A stretch of 64,000 nt of DNA from Natronorubrum daqingense (GTDB lineage: Archaea; Halobacteriota; Halobacteria; Halobacteriales; Natrialbaceae), in the NCBI RefSeq assembly GCF_001971705.1, contig NZ_CP019327.1:1860001-1924000 (forward strand), read 5' to 3'. The notes beneath the pieces are model-generated. The model was not told where the DNA came from and did not search any database. It saw nothing but the letters and a program-made list of their open reading frames with translations. Positions 17,076-27,069 of the stretch are shown in pieces (within the stretch, counting starts at the first letter, position 1; each line of letters begins with the position of its first letter). Both the position numbers and the translations under genes were made by a program.

Positions 17076-18161
17076 TCAAAACGACGTGACGACTTCGACC
17101 CCCCGAGTTTCGTAGTCGGTCATCGCTGCGAGCCGTTCGGAGACCTCCTCGAGGTCGACGCGGCGAGTGACCAACCGTTCGGGCTCGAGGACGCCCGCGT
17201 CGATCATCCGAACGAGTTCGTCGTAGCGCGAGGGCGGCATCCCGCGGGAGCCGACGATCGTAACGTCCCAGCGCGTCACGTCGTCGATCGGCAGGGTAAC
17301 CTCACCCTGCTCAGCGGCTGTCGTGAGACCGACCTGAACGTGTGTCCCACGGATTCGGAGACACTCGAGGCTGTTCCGGCACGTCTCGGCGCGCCCGAGT
17401 GCATCGACGGAGACGTGTGCCCCCTGTTGTGTGATCCCTTCGATTGCAACCGGAACGGAAGCCGGCCCGTCCGTCGCTCCGTCCTCGAGTGCCGACGCAT
17501 CGATCGTTTCCTCCGCGCCGAGGTCACTCGCCATCGACAGTGGTTCCTCGCGAACGTCGACGGCGATCACCCGCGCGCCGAGCGCGCTCGCAATTTGGAC
17601 ACCAGCCAATCCGAGGCCGCCACAGCCGTGGACGGCCACCCAGTCCCCCGCGTCGATATCGGCTCGGTGAGCGAGCGCGTGAAACGCCGTCACGTACCGA
17701 CACCCTAAGGCCGCGACGGCCTCCGCGGAGACACCACCCGGAAGCGTCACGACGTTGAAATCGGCGTGTGGAACGTGGATCTGCTCCGCGAATGCACCGG
17801 GCACGCTCGATTCGAATCCGAGCGCGTAGCCGTCCTCACAAACGTTTCCGTGCCCGTTTCGACACTGGTAGCACGATCCCTCGCCGAGGTTGAACGGAAC
17901 GGCGACGCGCTCGCCGACCTCGAGCGTGTTGACTCGCGCTCCGACTCGCGCAACCCGGCCGGCGGGTTCGTGGCCCAGAATCTGCCCGAGTGGAACCTGA
18001 TCGTCGGCCCACTCGCCGTGTCCTTGCCAGGCGTGCCAGTCGCTCCGGCAGATGCCACAGGCGTCGACGTCGACGATCACGCCGTGTGGAGATAGCTCCG
18101 GTTCGGCGACCGACTCGATCGAGAGCGGTTCGCCGTAGGCCTCGAGTACTGCTGCTCGCAT
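17076..18161 (-). CDS. Zinc-dependent alcohol dehydrogenase (MDR family)
   Basis: A 361-residue medium-chain dehydrogenase. Seen: catalytic zinc ligands in DACGICRSDWH and GHEPAGRV, a structural lobe GEGSCYQCRNGHGNVC near residues 93-108, and the coenzyme fold GCGGLGLAGVQ near 179. The structural zinc site normally has four Cys; here only three are present and Glu occupies the first position, which may still bind metal. The enzyme would interconvert an alcohol and an aldehyde or ketone with NAD(P). It is read divergently from the RNase Z-like gene with a 115-base shared promoter region. The substrate is not predictable. Confidence 0.88.
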   Translation of the reverse strand: MRAAVLEAYGEPLSIESVAEPELSPHGVIVDVDACGICRSDWHAWQGHGEWADDQVPLGQILGHEPAGRVARVGARVNTLEVGERVAVPFNLGEGSCYQCRNGHGNVCEDGYALGFESSVPGAFAEQIHVPHADFNVVTLPGGVSAEAVAALGCRYVTAFHALAHRADIDAGDWVAVHGCGGLGLAGVQIASALGARVIAVDVREEPLSMASDLGAEETIDASALEDGATDGPASVPVAIEGITQQGAHVSVDALGRAETCRNSLECLRIRGTHVQVGLTTAAEQGEVTLPIDDVTRWDVTIVGSRGMPPSRYDELVRMIDAGVLEPERLVTRRVDLEEVSERLAAMTDYETRGVEVVTSF

Positions 18162-18276
18162 ATCCGCTGTGACGAGCGCCGGGGTGGTAATAGCTCTGGA
18201 CGGTCACGACTCGGTCGGCCCATAATTCGCGTTCGAAGCAGCTAGCCTTATCGGAGCGGCCGTCCGAAAGGCCAGT

Positions 18277-19011
18277 ATGCGCGTCACCTTTCTCGGAAGC
18301 GGCAGCGCGATGCCGACGGGCGAACGGTTCCAGACTGGCATTCTCGTCCAGGAAGACGGACGAACCCTCCTCGTCGACTGTGGCTCCGGTGTGCTTCATC
18401 GACTCCAGCAATCCGGCGTCGGCTACGAGAGCGTCTCGAGCGTCCTCCTAACACACCACCACCTGGATCACGTCGCGGATCTGCTCCCGCTCATGAAAGC
18501 TCGCTGGCTGGCCGGCGAAGAACACCTCGAGGTCGTCGGCCCGCAGGGAACGAAACCGCTGCTCGACGACCTCCTGGATGTCCACGAGTACATGCAAGAC
18601 AAACTTGATTTGCAGGTGCGGGAGGTCGTTCCCGGCGAGTTCTCGGTCGCCGGGTTCGACGTCTCGGCGTACGAAACCCGCCACTCGCTGCCGTGTCTGG
18701 CCTACCGCTTTGGCGATCTGTTCACCTTCAGCGGCGACACCGAAGCGTTCTCCGGGCTCGCGAACTTCGCCGAGGGGTCGGCGATCCTCGCACACGACTG
18801 TTCGTTCCCGGACGACATCGACGTCTCGAACCACCCGACGCCGGAGACGCTCGGCACGGCCCTGGCTGGCCGCGAAATCGGTCGCGTCTACCTGACACAC
18901 CTCTACCCGCACACGGACGGTCGCCACGACGAGATGCTCGAGTCAATCGGTGCCCACTACGACGGCGACGTTCGCTTCGCATCGGATCTCAAAACGATCT
19001 CTATCGACTGA
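18277..19011 (+). CDS. MBL-fold metallo-hydrolase, ribonuclease Z-like
   Basis: A 244-residue metallo-beta-lactamase-fold protein close in pattern to RNase Z (tRNA 3' endonuclease) and its paralogues. Seen: N-terminal FLGSGSAMPTGER, the metal motif THHHLDHVADLL (H-x-H-x-D-H), YETRHSLPCLAYR, FSGDTE and the final YLTHLYPH. The long exosite arm that grips tRNA in true RNase Z is not obvious, and the protein is shorter than typical archaeal RNase Z (about 300 residues). It may therefore be a paralogue with another ester or nucleotide substrate. All zinc ligands appear present. Confidence 0.8.
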   Translation: MRVTFLGSGSAMPTGERFQTGILVQEDGRTLLVDCGSGVLHRLQQSGVGYESVSSVLLTHHHLDHVADLLPLMKARWLAGEEHLEVVGPQGTKPLLDDLLDVHEYMQDKLDLQVREVVPGEFSVAGFDVSAYETRHSLPCLAYRFGDLFTFSGDTEAFSGLANFAEGSAILAHDCSFPDDIDVSNHPTPETLGTALAGREIGRVYLTHLYPHTDGRHDEMLESIGAHYDGDVRFASDLKTISID

Positions 19012-19277
19012 CAGTTGGTCACATTCGGTCAGCGAATCGATCACACGCCGCAGGCGAAACAGGAAGCAGGCGACTCGTTCGACTAAAATAACACGAATAG
19101 TCAATTCTACATCGTATTTCAGCAAGAGTAGGAAGCGGCACTCCCTCGACACCCATCCATGGTAATTAAACACACTCCGATGCACGGATCCGAACAAGTT
19201 TATAGCGGTAGTTTGTAGGATCATAACAACAGAATGGTTCCCCGTATTCAGCTGACGTGTTTGACAGAGGTGGGTGG

Positions 19278-22200
19278 ATGAGTCTCCCCAACCGGATTGC
19301 GGATATCGTCACCGGACACTCCAAGATCGTTATCGTCGCACTGCTTCTCGTGACGACGCTTGCGGGTGCCGGGATGCCGATGGTCGACGACGATTCGTCG
19401 CTCGATCAATTCGAGAGCGAATCCGACGAAGCGCAGGCGCTCGAGGACATCAACGACAACTTCGTCGTTGAAGATGACGACGAGAATACGACGTCGGTGC
19501 AGTTGATCGCTAAGGGCGACAACGTCATTGCACAGGAGTCGTTGATCAGTTCTCTCGAGTTCCAACAGGACATCCACGATAACGAGTCCATCAACGACAC
19601 GCTCGTCGACGACGACCCCATCATGGGTGTCGAAAACCTCGTCGCAATCTCCGTCATCTCCGACGAGATGATCGACGACCTCGAGGACCAAGCCGACGAT
19701 CTCGAGGAACGCCAAGACGAACTCGAGGAGGAAAGCGACGAACTCGAGGAGATGGGTGACGAACTCGAGGAAGACGCTGAAGATCTCGAATCTCGTGCGG
19801 ACAGTCTCGAGAGCGATTCTGCTTCACTGGAAGAGGATCAGGCTGAACTCGAGGAAGAAGTAGAAGTTCTCAACAATACATTAAACGAAGTTGCAGGTCT
19901 ACACGGGTTATACCTCGACGGGCAATTGGCAGAACCTGAAGCAGAGGCGTTAATCGACGAGGAGATAGAAGAGGCGATTAACGAAACAAACCTCGATGAA
20001 GACCAGCAGAGATCGGAATCCGATTTCCGTAACGCAACAGATGACATTCAGACACTGGTCGAACTTGAACACGAGTATGATGAGGTTCAAGACTTAGCAG
20101 AGCAAGACGAGCAAGCAGATCAAGATGACCTGTTAGCTGGACTTGAAGCAACTAGAGGCCATTCAGCGGAGAATCCAAATGCTCCAGATAGCGAACTTGA
20201 AATGGTCTTCAATGAGTCCACTAACACTGAGATTGAGGAAACTTCCAACGAGGAAGAATACACGAATGCAGCATTAGACGTTGCAGACCTTCAAACCGAT
20301 CTTGGGACTCAGGCTTTCGAACTTGAAGCGGCCTTCGAGGAAACATACGAAACCGGAACTGCAGGCGTCTTCGCCGAAGAGTTCGAAGAACTCGAGAGCC
20401 AAGCCAGTTCCCTCGAGTCCAGAGGAGAGACGCTCGAGGAAGACGGCGACGAACTCGAAGAACGCGAAGAGGAACTCGAAGAACGGGGCGACGAACTCGA
20501 GGAGCGAGGTGACGAACTCGAGGAAGACGCCGAAGCCCTCGAGGATGACGCCGAGGAACTCGAGGACCTCGATCCGACGCTCGAAGAGCAGATAGAAGCG
20601 CTCGAGGACCTCGACGACGAGGAGTACGAAGAGGCGATCGAGGATGCGATGACGGAGGACGACGAGACGGACGATGCGCCGGCATTGGACTTCATGTCGA
20701 CGGATTACGAGCCGGGTGCACTCGAGGCGGACGCCCGGATGACGATGATCACCCAGGAGTCCGAGATGGGTGACGCGATGGGCGGTGAGGAGATGGACGG
20801 CAGCGGAGACGACGCCCTCGATAGCCAACTCGATCTGCGCGACCTCGCGGAGGACGACGAACAAGAGTACCTCGTCTTCGGTGGGGGCGTCCTGACGGAC
20901 GAAATCGAGAACTCGATGGACGACAGTCTCGCGATCGTCGGCCCACTCGCCTTACTGTTCGTCGTCACGGCACTGGCAGTCGCCTACCGCGACCCGCTCG
21001 ACATCGTGTTAGGTGTCGTCGGCATCATCGCGGTATTAATCTGGACGTTCGGCTTCATGGGCTGGGCCGGAATCGTGTTCAACCAGATGATGATCGCCGT
21101 CCCGGTCCTCCTGATCGGGCTCTCGATCGACTACGCGATACACGTCTTCATGCGCCATCGAGAGCAACGCGAAAACGAAGGCGTAGACGATACGGTCCGC
21201 GGATCGATGACCATCGCGTTGGCAGGCGTCGGGGTCGCACTCGTCTGGGTGACCGCAACCACCGCCATCGGCTTCCTCGCGAATCTCGTGAGTCCGATCG
21301 GCCCGATTCAGGAGTTCGGCGTCGTCAGTTCCGTCGGGATCATCGCCGCCTTGATCGTCTTCGGCGGACTGATCCCCGCGCTCAAAGTCGAGATCGACTC
21401 GTTCCTCGAGTCCCGAGGGTGGAGCCGACGCAAGCGTGCGTTCGGGACCGGCGAGGGTCGATTCACCAGCGTCTTGACGGTCGGATCGACGGCAGCACGA
21501 CGGATTCCGATCATCGTCATCGTCGCCGCCCTGTTGCTCACCGCAGGCGGCGTTTACGGTGCGAGTCAGGTCGACACCAGTTTCGAGGAAGAAGACTTCC
21601 TCGCCGAGAGTCCACCCGGCTGGACCGAGCACCTCCCCGGCGACATGGCTCCGAGTGAGTACCAGGCCGCTGACGACCTCGAGTTCGTCAACGAGAACTT
21701 CCAGCGCGAAGACAGCGAGGCCCAAATCTTAATTGAGGGTGATATAACCGACGACGACACCTTACAGGAGTTCGCCGACGCGCAGGACGAGGCAGCCGAG
21801 AACGACATCGTCTACACGCTGCCAAACGGCGATGCGGACGTCGAAGATCCGCTTACCGTGATGGAAGACGCCGCAGCCGAAGACGACGGTGAGGACGACT
21901 CGTTCGACTTCGACGACAACGACTCGGACAACGATTCCGACGACGACGACGACTCGTTCAACGACTCGTTCACCGAAGCGGATACGACCGGTGACGGTGT
22001 TCCCGACCAAAACGTCGAGGAACTCTACGACGAACTGTTCGAAGAGCACGAAGACGAAGCGAGTAACGTCATCCACCGAACCGACGACGGCGAGTACGAG
22101 GCCGCACAGCTAATCGTCGGCGTGCAGGGTGACGCAGGCTTCGACGAGACGACCGAGGAGTTGCGAGCGATCGCGAGCACAATCGACGCCAGCGGAACGG

Positions 22201-22970
22201 GTGACGAGCGCAATCTCGACGCCGGCGACGGCGAACTGAACGCAATCGCGACGGGCGATCCGATCGTCAATCACATCGTTGAGCAGGACCTGCTCGACAC
22301 GGTGCTCGAGAGCCTGCTGATCACGCTCGTGACTGTTTTCGGATTCCTGACAGTAGCCTACTGGCTCACCGGGAACAGCGCGGCCCTCGGGACGGTAACC
22401 CTGATCCCGGTTGCGTTCGCGGTCAGCTGGATCCTCGGCACGATGTACCTGCTCGACATCCCGTTCAACGTGTTGACGGGGATGATCACGAGCCTCACGG
22501 TCGGGATGGGAGTCGCCTACAGCATCCACATCAGTGCCCGATACACGCTCGAGTTAGAGCGACAGGGCAACGCCTGGTCGGCGATGCACACGACCGTAAG
22601 CGGAACTGGCGGCGCGTTGCTCGGCAGCGCTGCGACGACGGTCGGTGGCTTCGGGACGCTCGCCTTCGCGATCTTCCCGGCGCTCCAGCAGTTCGGGATC
22701 ATCACTGGGTTGACGATCACGTACTCGTTCCTCGCGAGCGTGATCGTGTTGCCAACCCTGTTGATCCTCTGGACGCGATACTTTGGCCCCGATGTCTCGT
22801 TCGACACCGCCGGATCGACGTCACGAGCGCCGACTGCAAGCGACGGCGGAACGACGACCGATGTGGATACCGACACTGACACCGAAACCGGAACCGGAAC
22901 CGGAACCGGAACCGAAACCGAAACGGTTTCCACAGCCGATTCCGACGACCAACGAGGGACCAACGAGTGA
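19278..22970 (+). CDS. MMPL/RND family transporter with a giant acidic coiled-coil periplasmic-side insert
   Basis: A 1230-residue exporter-like membrane protein. Helix 1 (KIVIVALLLVTTLAGAG) lies near residues 14-32, then a long extracellular segment. Coiled-coil runs of DELEE and DELEERG-type repeats at about 140-195 and 375-440 flank an AT-rich stretch (about residues 197-351). Five membrane helices follow at about 552-710, with GLSIDYAIHVFMRHRE, the MMPL signature. A second extracellular loop contains an Asp-rich tract (DNDSDNDSDDDDD) and a DTTGDGVPD calcium-type motif; the second helix bundle is at about 1005-1180, with VGMGVAYSIHIS. The C-terminus is a Thr-Glu-Gly-Thr repeat. Such proteins move lipids or hydrophobic compounds with the ion gradient; the cargo is unknown. 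ATG at 19278 is preferred to GTG at 19257. The TrmB gene overlaps its stop. Confidence 0.85.
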   Translation: MSLPNRIADIVTGHSKIVIVALLLVTTLAGAGMPMVDDDSSLDQFESESDEAQALEDINDNFVVEDDDENTTSVQLIAKGDNVIAQESLISSLEFQQDIHDNESINDTLVDDDPIMGVENLVAISVISDEMIDDLEDQADDLEERQDELEEESDELEEMGDELEEDAEDLESRADSLESDSASLEEDQAELEEEVEVLNNTLNEVAGLHGLYLDGQLAEPEAEALIDEEIEEAINETNLDEDQQRSESDFRNATDDIQTLVELEHEYDEVQDLAEQDEQADQDDLLAGLEATRGHSAENPNAPDSELEMVFNESTNTEIEETSNEEEYTNAALDVADLQTDLGTQAFELEAAFEETYETGTAGVFAEEFEELESQASSLESRGETLEEDGDELEEREEELEERGDELEERGDELEEDAEALEDDAEELEDLDPTLEEQIEALEDLDDEEYEEAIEDAMTEDDETDDAPALDFMSTDYEPGALEADARMTMITQESEMGDAMGGEEMDGSGDDALDSQLDLRDLAEDDEQEYLVFGGGVLTDEIENSMDDSLAIVGPLALLFVVTALAVAYRDPLDIVLGVVGIIAVLIWTFGFMGWAGIVFNQMMIAVPVLLIGLSIDYAIHVFMRHREQRENEGVDDTVRGSMTIALAGVGVALVWVTATTAIGFLANLVSPIGPIQEFGVVSSVGIIAALIVFGGLIPALKVEIDSFLESRGWSRRKRAFGTGEGRFTSVLTVGSTAARRIPIIVIVAALLLTAGGVYGASQVDTSFEEEDFLAESPPGWTEHLPGDMAPSEYQAADDLEFVNENFQREDSEAQILIEGDITDDDTLQEFADAQDEAAENDIVYTLPNGDADVEDPLTVMEDAAAEDDGEDDSFDFDDNDSDNDSDDDDDSFNDSFTEADTTGDGVPDQNVEELYDELFEEHEDEASNVIHRTDDGEYEAAQLIVGVQGDAGFDETTEELRAIASTIDASGTGDERNLDAGDGELNAIATGDPIVNHIVEQDLLDTVLESLLITLVTVFGFLTVAYWLTGNSAALGTVTLIPVAFAVSWILGTMYLLDIPFNVLTGMITSLTVGMGVAYSIHISARYTLELERQGNAWSAMHTTVSGTGGALLGSAATTVGGFGTLAFAIFPALQQFGIITGLTITYSFLASVIVLPTLLILWTRYFGPDVSFDTAGSTSRAPTASDGGTTTDVDTDTDTETGTGTGTGTETETVSTADSDDQRGTNE
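22869..22925 (+). repeat. 6-bp simple repeat encoding the Thr/Glu/Gly tail of the RND protein
   Basis: Tandem ACCGGA/ACCGAA hexamers encode alternating Thr-Gly and Thr-Glu at the C-terminus of the transporter. A pure hexamer tract keeps frame when it expands or contracts, so tail length may vary between strains. Confidence 0.8.
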
Positions 22971-23728
22971 CGATCGACGAGAGCGAGGCCATCGACGCGT
23001 TCGAACGACTCGGACTCACGAGCTACGAATCCAAGGTGTTCATCGCGCTCCACCAGCTCGGGTCTGGCACTGCACGCGACGTCGCAAATACCACCGACGT
23101 CCCTCGCTCGCAGGTTTACAGCGTCGCCGAAAGCCTCGAGGAACGGGGCTTACTCGAGGTCCAACAATCGAGTCCGATTCGCTATCGCCCGGTCAGCATC
23201 GAGGAAGCACAGGAGACGCTCCGAAACCGGTTCGAGCGCGAACAAGAGCGCGCGTTCGACTACGTCGACTCGGTCAAACAGGAGCCGACGACCGAAGAAA
23301 CCCAGGAGGATATCTGGACCGTCCGGAGTCGAGAGCGGATCAACAACCGGTCGGTCGATCTCCTCTCGCAGGCTGAAGAGCGAATTATCTTCGGGACGCG
23401 ACTGCCGGGATTCGTCACCGATGCGATCGAAGAGACGATCCAAGAGCGGGCCGCAGCTGGCGTCTCGGTCATCGTAATCAGTCGAACCGACGACGTACGG
23501 GATATGTTCGAGGATACCGAGGGAATCACGACCACGTTGCCGCCGTCTCGACGCGCGAGCGACGACCGTTCGGGCCGGATCGTCGTCATCGACGACAATA
23601 GTCTCCTATTGAGCGTCGTCGACAACGACGGCAGCGAGACCGCGATCTGGAGCGCTGGCTCGCTGTTCGCCGATGTCCTCATTCAACTACTCGAGGCGGG
23701 CGACGACATCGAGTCGTCGTTCCCATAA
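22967..23728 (+). CDS. TrmB family transcriptional regulator
   Basis: A 253-residue regulator. The N-terminal winged helix (AIDAFERLGLTSYESKVFIA, then ARDVANTTDVPRSQVYSVAE, residues about 8-60) is the TrmB-type HTH. It is followed by a short coiled segment and a C-terminal sensor-like domain with PLD-like features (DLLSQAEERIIF, IVVIDDNSLLLSV). The GTG start overlaps the transporter stop codon (GTGA), so the two are translationally coupled and the regulator probably controls its own operon. TrmB proteins usually sense sugars; the partner here is an MMPL exporter, so the ligand may be the exported compound. That is inference. Confidence 0.85.
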   Translation: MTIDESEAIDAFERLGLTSYESKVFIALHQLGSGTARDVANTTDVPRSQVYSVAESLEERGLLEVQQSSPIRYRPVSIEEAQETLRNRFEREQERAFDYVDSVKQEPTTEETQEDIWTVRSRERINNRSVDLLSQAEERIIFGTRLPGFVTDAIEETIQERAAAGVSVIVISRTDDVRDMFEDTEGITTTLPPSRRASDDRSGRIVVIDDNSLLLSVVDNDGSETAIWSAGSLFADVLIQLLEAGDDIESSFP

Positions 23729-23762
23729 TCCGTCCGGACGAAATTTTCGACGGGTGAACGAA

Positions 23763-24830
23763 TCACTCGAGTCGGTATCGCAAGAGTGCCGCGATCCCGC
23801 CCAGATTCGATAGCTGCTGGCCGGGTGGAAACTCGCTCGAGAAGACGGTAACGTCGCCGCCTTTCTGTTCGGTCGTGCGGACGATCTCGTCGATGCGGAC
23901 GGCCCACTCGCCGTCCGGCCCGCGTTCTTTTTGCAATCGGTCGTCGAGGACGAGCAGTCGCTCGATGGCACCGAATTCGGCGGCTTGTTGGACCTGATCG
24001 GGTCCGTAAGCGGCCTTGGCCCCGTCGGCCATTCGCTGGGTAAGTTCGTCGATGTACTCGGCCTCGCTCTCGATGCGCGTCTCCTGTTGAACGTCAGCGA
24101 CGGCACCGCGCTTGAGCACCTCGTGGACCCCGCGGTCGCCGACGGCCGCCGTATCGACCATCGTGATCTTCTCGGCGACCTCGTGGTGGTTGTCCTCGAG
24201 GTACTTCCGTGCGTCCTGTTTGGTGAAACCGGGACCGGCGAGGATAATGGCATCGGCGTCCTGGCGCTTGAGGACATCGCCGAGTTCCGAGAACAGTTCC
24301 GAGCGTTCGCGGGCGTACTCGCCCTTGCCGGTGGGGCCGGTGATCGTCGCTCGCTCTTCGGTGCCGTACTGGGCAACCGTGTGGACGTGGGCCTGTCCTT
24401 CCTCGACGGTGGCGATGGCGACGTCCGGGTTCTCGGTTGCCTCCTCGGCCTCCTCGAGTCGGGCTTCCTGGTCGGGTTTGAAGCGCTTCTCGATCGAGAG
24501 TTCCTCGCGCTCTTCGACGTTGAGCGTGTGGTGAAAGCCCAGTTGATCCTCGCGCGAGCAGGCGACGATCTCGCCGCCGACGCGCAGTCGGTTGGCGAAC
24601 TTGTGGAACTCGACGTCGTCGACGGCGATAGCGACCCACATGGGTTCGCGTTCGCCGCCCGTGTCGCGCATCTGCTCGTCGTTGCGCTGGATGCGCCGGG
24701 TCGTATCGCCTGCAACGCGATCGCCGGGCTCTAAGACGTACTGCAGGTGCCAGAGGTCGTCGACGCTCTCGGGGACGACCGTCACCCGCTCGCGCCCGCC
24801 TTCGACCTGCTCCCGGTCTTTGATCTGCAT
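23763..24830 (-). CDS. pelA: Pelota (Dom34 homologue), mRNA surveillance and ribosome rescue
   Basis: A 355-residue protein of normal archaeal pelota length. Seen: the N-terminal Sm-like domain ([17 protein letters not shown], then [10 protein letters not shown]), which enters the ribosomal A site, the central eRF1-like domain ([20 protein letters not shown]) and the C-terminal domain ([34 protein letters not shown]). The GGQ motif of eRF1 is absent, as expected for pelota. With aEF1A and ABCE1 it splits stalled ribosomes in the cytosol. The start ATG at 24830 matches the conserved N-terminus (MQIKDREQ); the longer frame upstream is not conserved-looking. Another quality-control gene, rqcH, lies about 10 kb away. 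Confidence 0.93.
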   Translation of the reverse strand: MQIKDREQVEGGRERVTVVPESVDDLWHLQYVLEPGDRVAGDTTRRIQRNDEQMRDTGGEREPMWVAIAVDDVEFHKFANRLRVGGEIVACSREDQLGFHHTLNVEEREELSIEKRFKPDQEARLEEAEEATENPDVAIATVEEGQAHVHTVAQYGTEERATITGPTGKGEYARERSELFSELGDVLKRQDADAIILAGPGFTKQDARKYLEDNHHEVAEKITMVDTAAVGDRGVHEVLKRGAVADVQQETRIESEAEYIDELTQRMADGAKAAYGPDQVQQAAEFGAIERLLVLDDRLQKERGPDGEWAVRIDEIVRTTEQKGGDVTVFSSEFPPGQQLSNLGGIAALLRYRLE

Positions 24831-25015
24831 AGGCGGCGATTCGAGGAGGACGGGTAAGTGGGCTGCGATCCCTCGAGCGGGCGTCGAGGGCGGTCGATTC
24901 CGCCACGAGTCGGGCACGCTCGAGCGTTCGTATCGGCCCCCGCTACACTCGCGTTTGGCACAGTATGGCACAGTCAGGCGTGTGCGACTTCCCCATTCGG
25001 AACCGAGGAGTGCGT

Positions 25016-25585
25016 ATGAGACTCGCCCACATCACGTTCTTCGAAGACTTCGGTACTCGGTCGATCGCCATCCACGCGGTCATGGTGCTCGCCTTCGTGA
25101 ACGCGGTGCTCGCAGCGCTGGTCGTCGGCGGACAGGTCGGCCTCGTCTCGTTCATCGCCTTGTTCAACTTCACCGCGGGGCTGTGGGTCGCCCACTCGGT
25201 TCACTCGCTGGGCAATATCTCGAGCGACGGCGAGTACAGCGGCGTGGTGAACGAACTACTGGGCAGTACCAGCGATTCTGACGCTGGTATCGACACCATT
25301 GGGGAAGCCGATACCGAAACCGACACGTCTGGCCTCGATACTGGCCGCTTCGGTCGACTGCTCGCGCTTATCGCCGCCGTCACGGCAGTCTCGCTGCTGA
25401 CCTCGGCACAGGTTCTCCCTGGGTCGGTGCTCCCACTCGCGGTCGTCGCCATCGGTGCAATCGCCGTCGTAACAGCGATCACCGGGTTCCTGATCGCCCT
25501 CGGGGCGTCCTACGACGATTCGGAAGCCTACTGGGCCGACGAGGTCGACCGCCACCAGCGTGCAGACCTCGAGGAGCAACGGTAG
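25016..25585 (+). CDS. Four-helix membrane protein, unknown function
   Basis: A 189-residue protein with helices at about residues 20-38 ([18 protein letters not shown]), 42-62, 112-130 ([17 protein letters not shown]) and 134-158. An acidic, Thr- and Asp-rich linker lies between the helix pairs, and the C-terminus is charged ([15 protein letters not shown]). ATG at 25016 is chosen because GGAG sits six bases upstream; earlier in-frame codons would add a hydrophilic leader. I do not recognise a family. It is read away from pelota with about 185 bases between start codons. Confidence 0.65.
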   Translation: MRLAHITFFEDFGTRSIAIHAVMVLAFVNAVLAALVVGGQVGLVSFIALFNFTAGLWVAHSVHSLGNISSDGEYSGVVNELLGSTSDSDAGIDTIGEADTETDTSGLDTGRFGRLLALIAAVTAVSLLTSAQVLPGSVLPLAVVAIGAIAVVTAITGFLIALGASYDDSEAYWADEVDRHQRADLEEQR

Positions 25586-25782
25586 AGACGACCCGTTCGG
25601 ACGACGATACTGTACCCATCCGTAATTTTCTCAGACTGCACCGCTGTACACGACAGGTGCCTCGTGACCGCTGAGAGTCCTCCCGAGTAGCGTCTCCCGT
25701 TGACAAGTTGTGATAATAGACAGCGCGAACGGGGCACAAACTGTGGTTCGACCGACGAAGGCCAGCGATAGAGTGAGGGCTG

Positions 25783-26343
25783 TCAGCACTCGACCGCCTC
25801 GACCCACTCCGTCGCGGGTTCGCCGTCGGGGATCCCGAGGAAGGTGACGTGTGCGAGCGCGCCCTCCTCGCTGTCTGCCTTGTGGACGTGACCGGGGTCG
25901 ATCCACGCGTCACCCGCCGAGTACGTCCGCGACACGCAGTCGTCCTCCATCGTGTGCTCGATCTCGCCCTCGATCATGCGGACGATCGACATCCCTGGGT
26001 GGCGGTGCCACCCGGACTCCGCGTCTTCTTCCCACGTCGCCTCGGCGAGGATGACGGTCGAGGCGTCCTCGAGGTCGACGACGATCGGTTCGTCGACGTC
26101 GTCGTAGGTCACCTCGAACGCCGCGGCCACGCCGTCGGCGAACGACGCGTGCTCCTGGAGAATCTCGACCTCGAAACCGTCAGGTTCGTCTACCTCATCC
26201 GCTTCATCGTTCTCGTCGTCGTCCACGTCGTGCTCGTCGCCGACCGTTGTCCCGCTCAGGGTGACCGCCCCCGCCGCGGCCGCGCTGGCTTTGAGAACTG
26301 TTCTCCGTAGGATTCCACCTTTTGGAGTGAGTTTTGTAGTCAT
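25783..26343 (-). CDS. Tat-exported cupin-domain protein
   Basis: A 186-residue protein. The N-terminus has a twin-arginine signal (LRRTVLKASAAAAGAVTLSG), so it is exported folded. A highly acidic linker (VDDDENDEADEVDEPD) leads into a single cupin barrel at about residues 65-175, with metal-ligand motifs GWHRHPGMSIVRMIEGE (His-x-His, Glu) and DPGHVHKAD (His). The start at 26343 is set by GGAGG five bases upstream. Extracellular single-cupin proteins may be dioxygenases, isomerases or binding proteins; nothing here fixes the substrate. The 197-base gap on its 3' side contains no gene. Confidence 0.82.
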   Translation of the reverse strand: MTTKLTPKGGILRRTVLKASAAAAGAVTLSGTTVGDEHDVDDDENDEADEVDEPDGFEVEILQEHASFADGVAAAFEVTYDDVDEPIVVDLEDASTVILAEATWEEDAESGWHRHPGMSIVRMIEGEIEHTMEDDCVSRTYSAGDAWIDPGHVHKADSEEGALAHVTFLGIPDGEPATEWVEAVEC

Positions 26344-26674
26344 GATCCCTCCTACCCCCGGACTGAGTAGAGGCGACCATATACACGTTAGCATACCACA
26401 TATAGGTGTCATCCTTCGACCAGTACTGACTGTCAGATAGGCCAGCGCGTCGTGGACGATCGTCGATCAGTTCGCGATTGTACTGACGGTTGGTACGCTG
26501 GCTCGGGCGTGGAACGAACAAAAGCCCCGGACAGAGTGTATCCGCCGTATCCAGCACGTCGATCTCGAGGACCAATAGCGAAAGACGACTGAACGCACCC
26601 GTTGATTCCGAAGTGCTGTCGGTACACGGTTTCTGACCGGAACAAAGACGGTGTCTGTGCGTGTCGAGGCACGT
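26344..26674. other. Divergent promoter region, 331 bases, no gene
   Basis: Two AT-rich TATA-like patches, around 26378-26384 (CATATAC) and 26399-26405 (CATATAG), sit upstream of the cupin start. No convincing reading frame or repeat is present in the remainder. Confidence 0.5.
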
Positions 26675-26950
26675 ATGACACGAACCGTCGACGAACTTCG
26701 GAACGAAATCAGGGTCGCAGTCGGTCGATTTGAACGAGAGCGATCGGCACCGTTCACGAAAGAGGACCTGGCCGCCGTTTGTGACGCGGTGGGGTACGAG
26801 GTTGAGACGAGTGGACGTCTGCCTCCGAAAGCAGAAATGAGGGCGGGGATCCTGTGGAAGATCGGCGTCGTAGCGGAAGTTAATCCGGAAGAAGCACCGT
26901 CATCGTTCCGAAAAGACGAGCTGGATGCGATCGTCGCAGCTGTTCAGTAG
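26675..26950 (+). CDS. Small conserved-looking haloarchaeal protein (91 aa), unknown function
   Basis: Reads MTRTVDELRNEIRVAV..., with a charged N-terminal helix, a central AAVCDAVGYEV and a hydrophobic/charged segment LPPKAEMRAGILWKIG. No cysteine motif, signal peptide or membrane helix is visible, so it is probably a soluble cytosolic helical protein. The architecture (helix, AVCDAVGY, AGILWKI) suggests a small DNA- or protein-binding fold, but I cannot name the family. ATG at 26675 is preferred to the in-frame GTG 24 bases upstream because the sequence before it is Arg-rich and atypical. Confidence 0.6.
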   Translation: MTRTVDELRNEIRVAVGRFERERSAPFTKEDLAAVCDAVGYEVETSGRLPPKAEMRAGILWKIGVVAEVNPEEAPSSFRKDELDAIVAAVQ

Positions 26951-27069
26951 GTGTTGAAGGCGGGGGACAGCGGGTGCGTCCGGAGATTCTGACGTCGACC
27001 TGCTATTTGCACAACCCCCACCGAACAGTGCTCGAGCGACGCTGCTCACCGTCGAATCTGGACGCCTGC

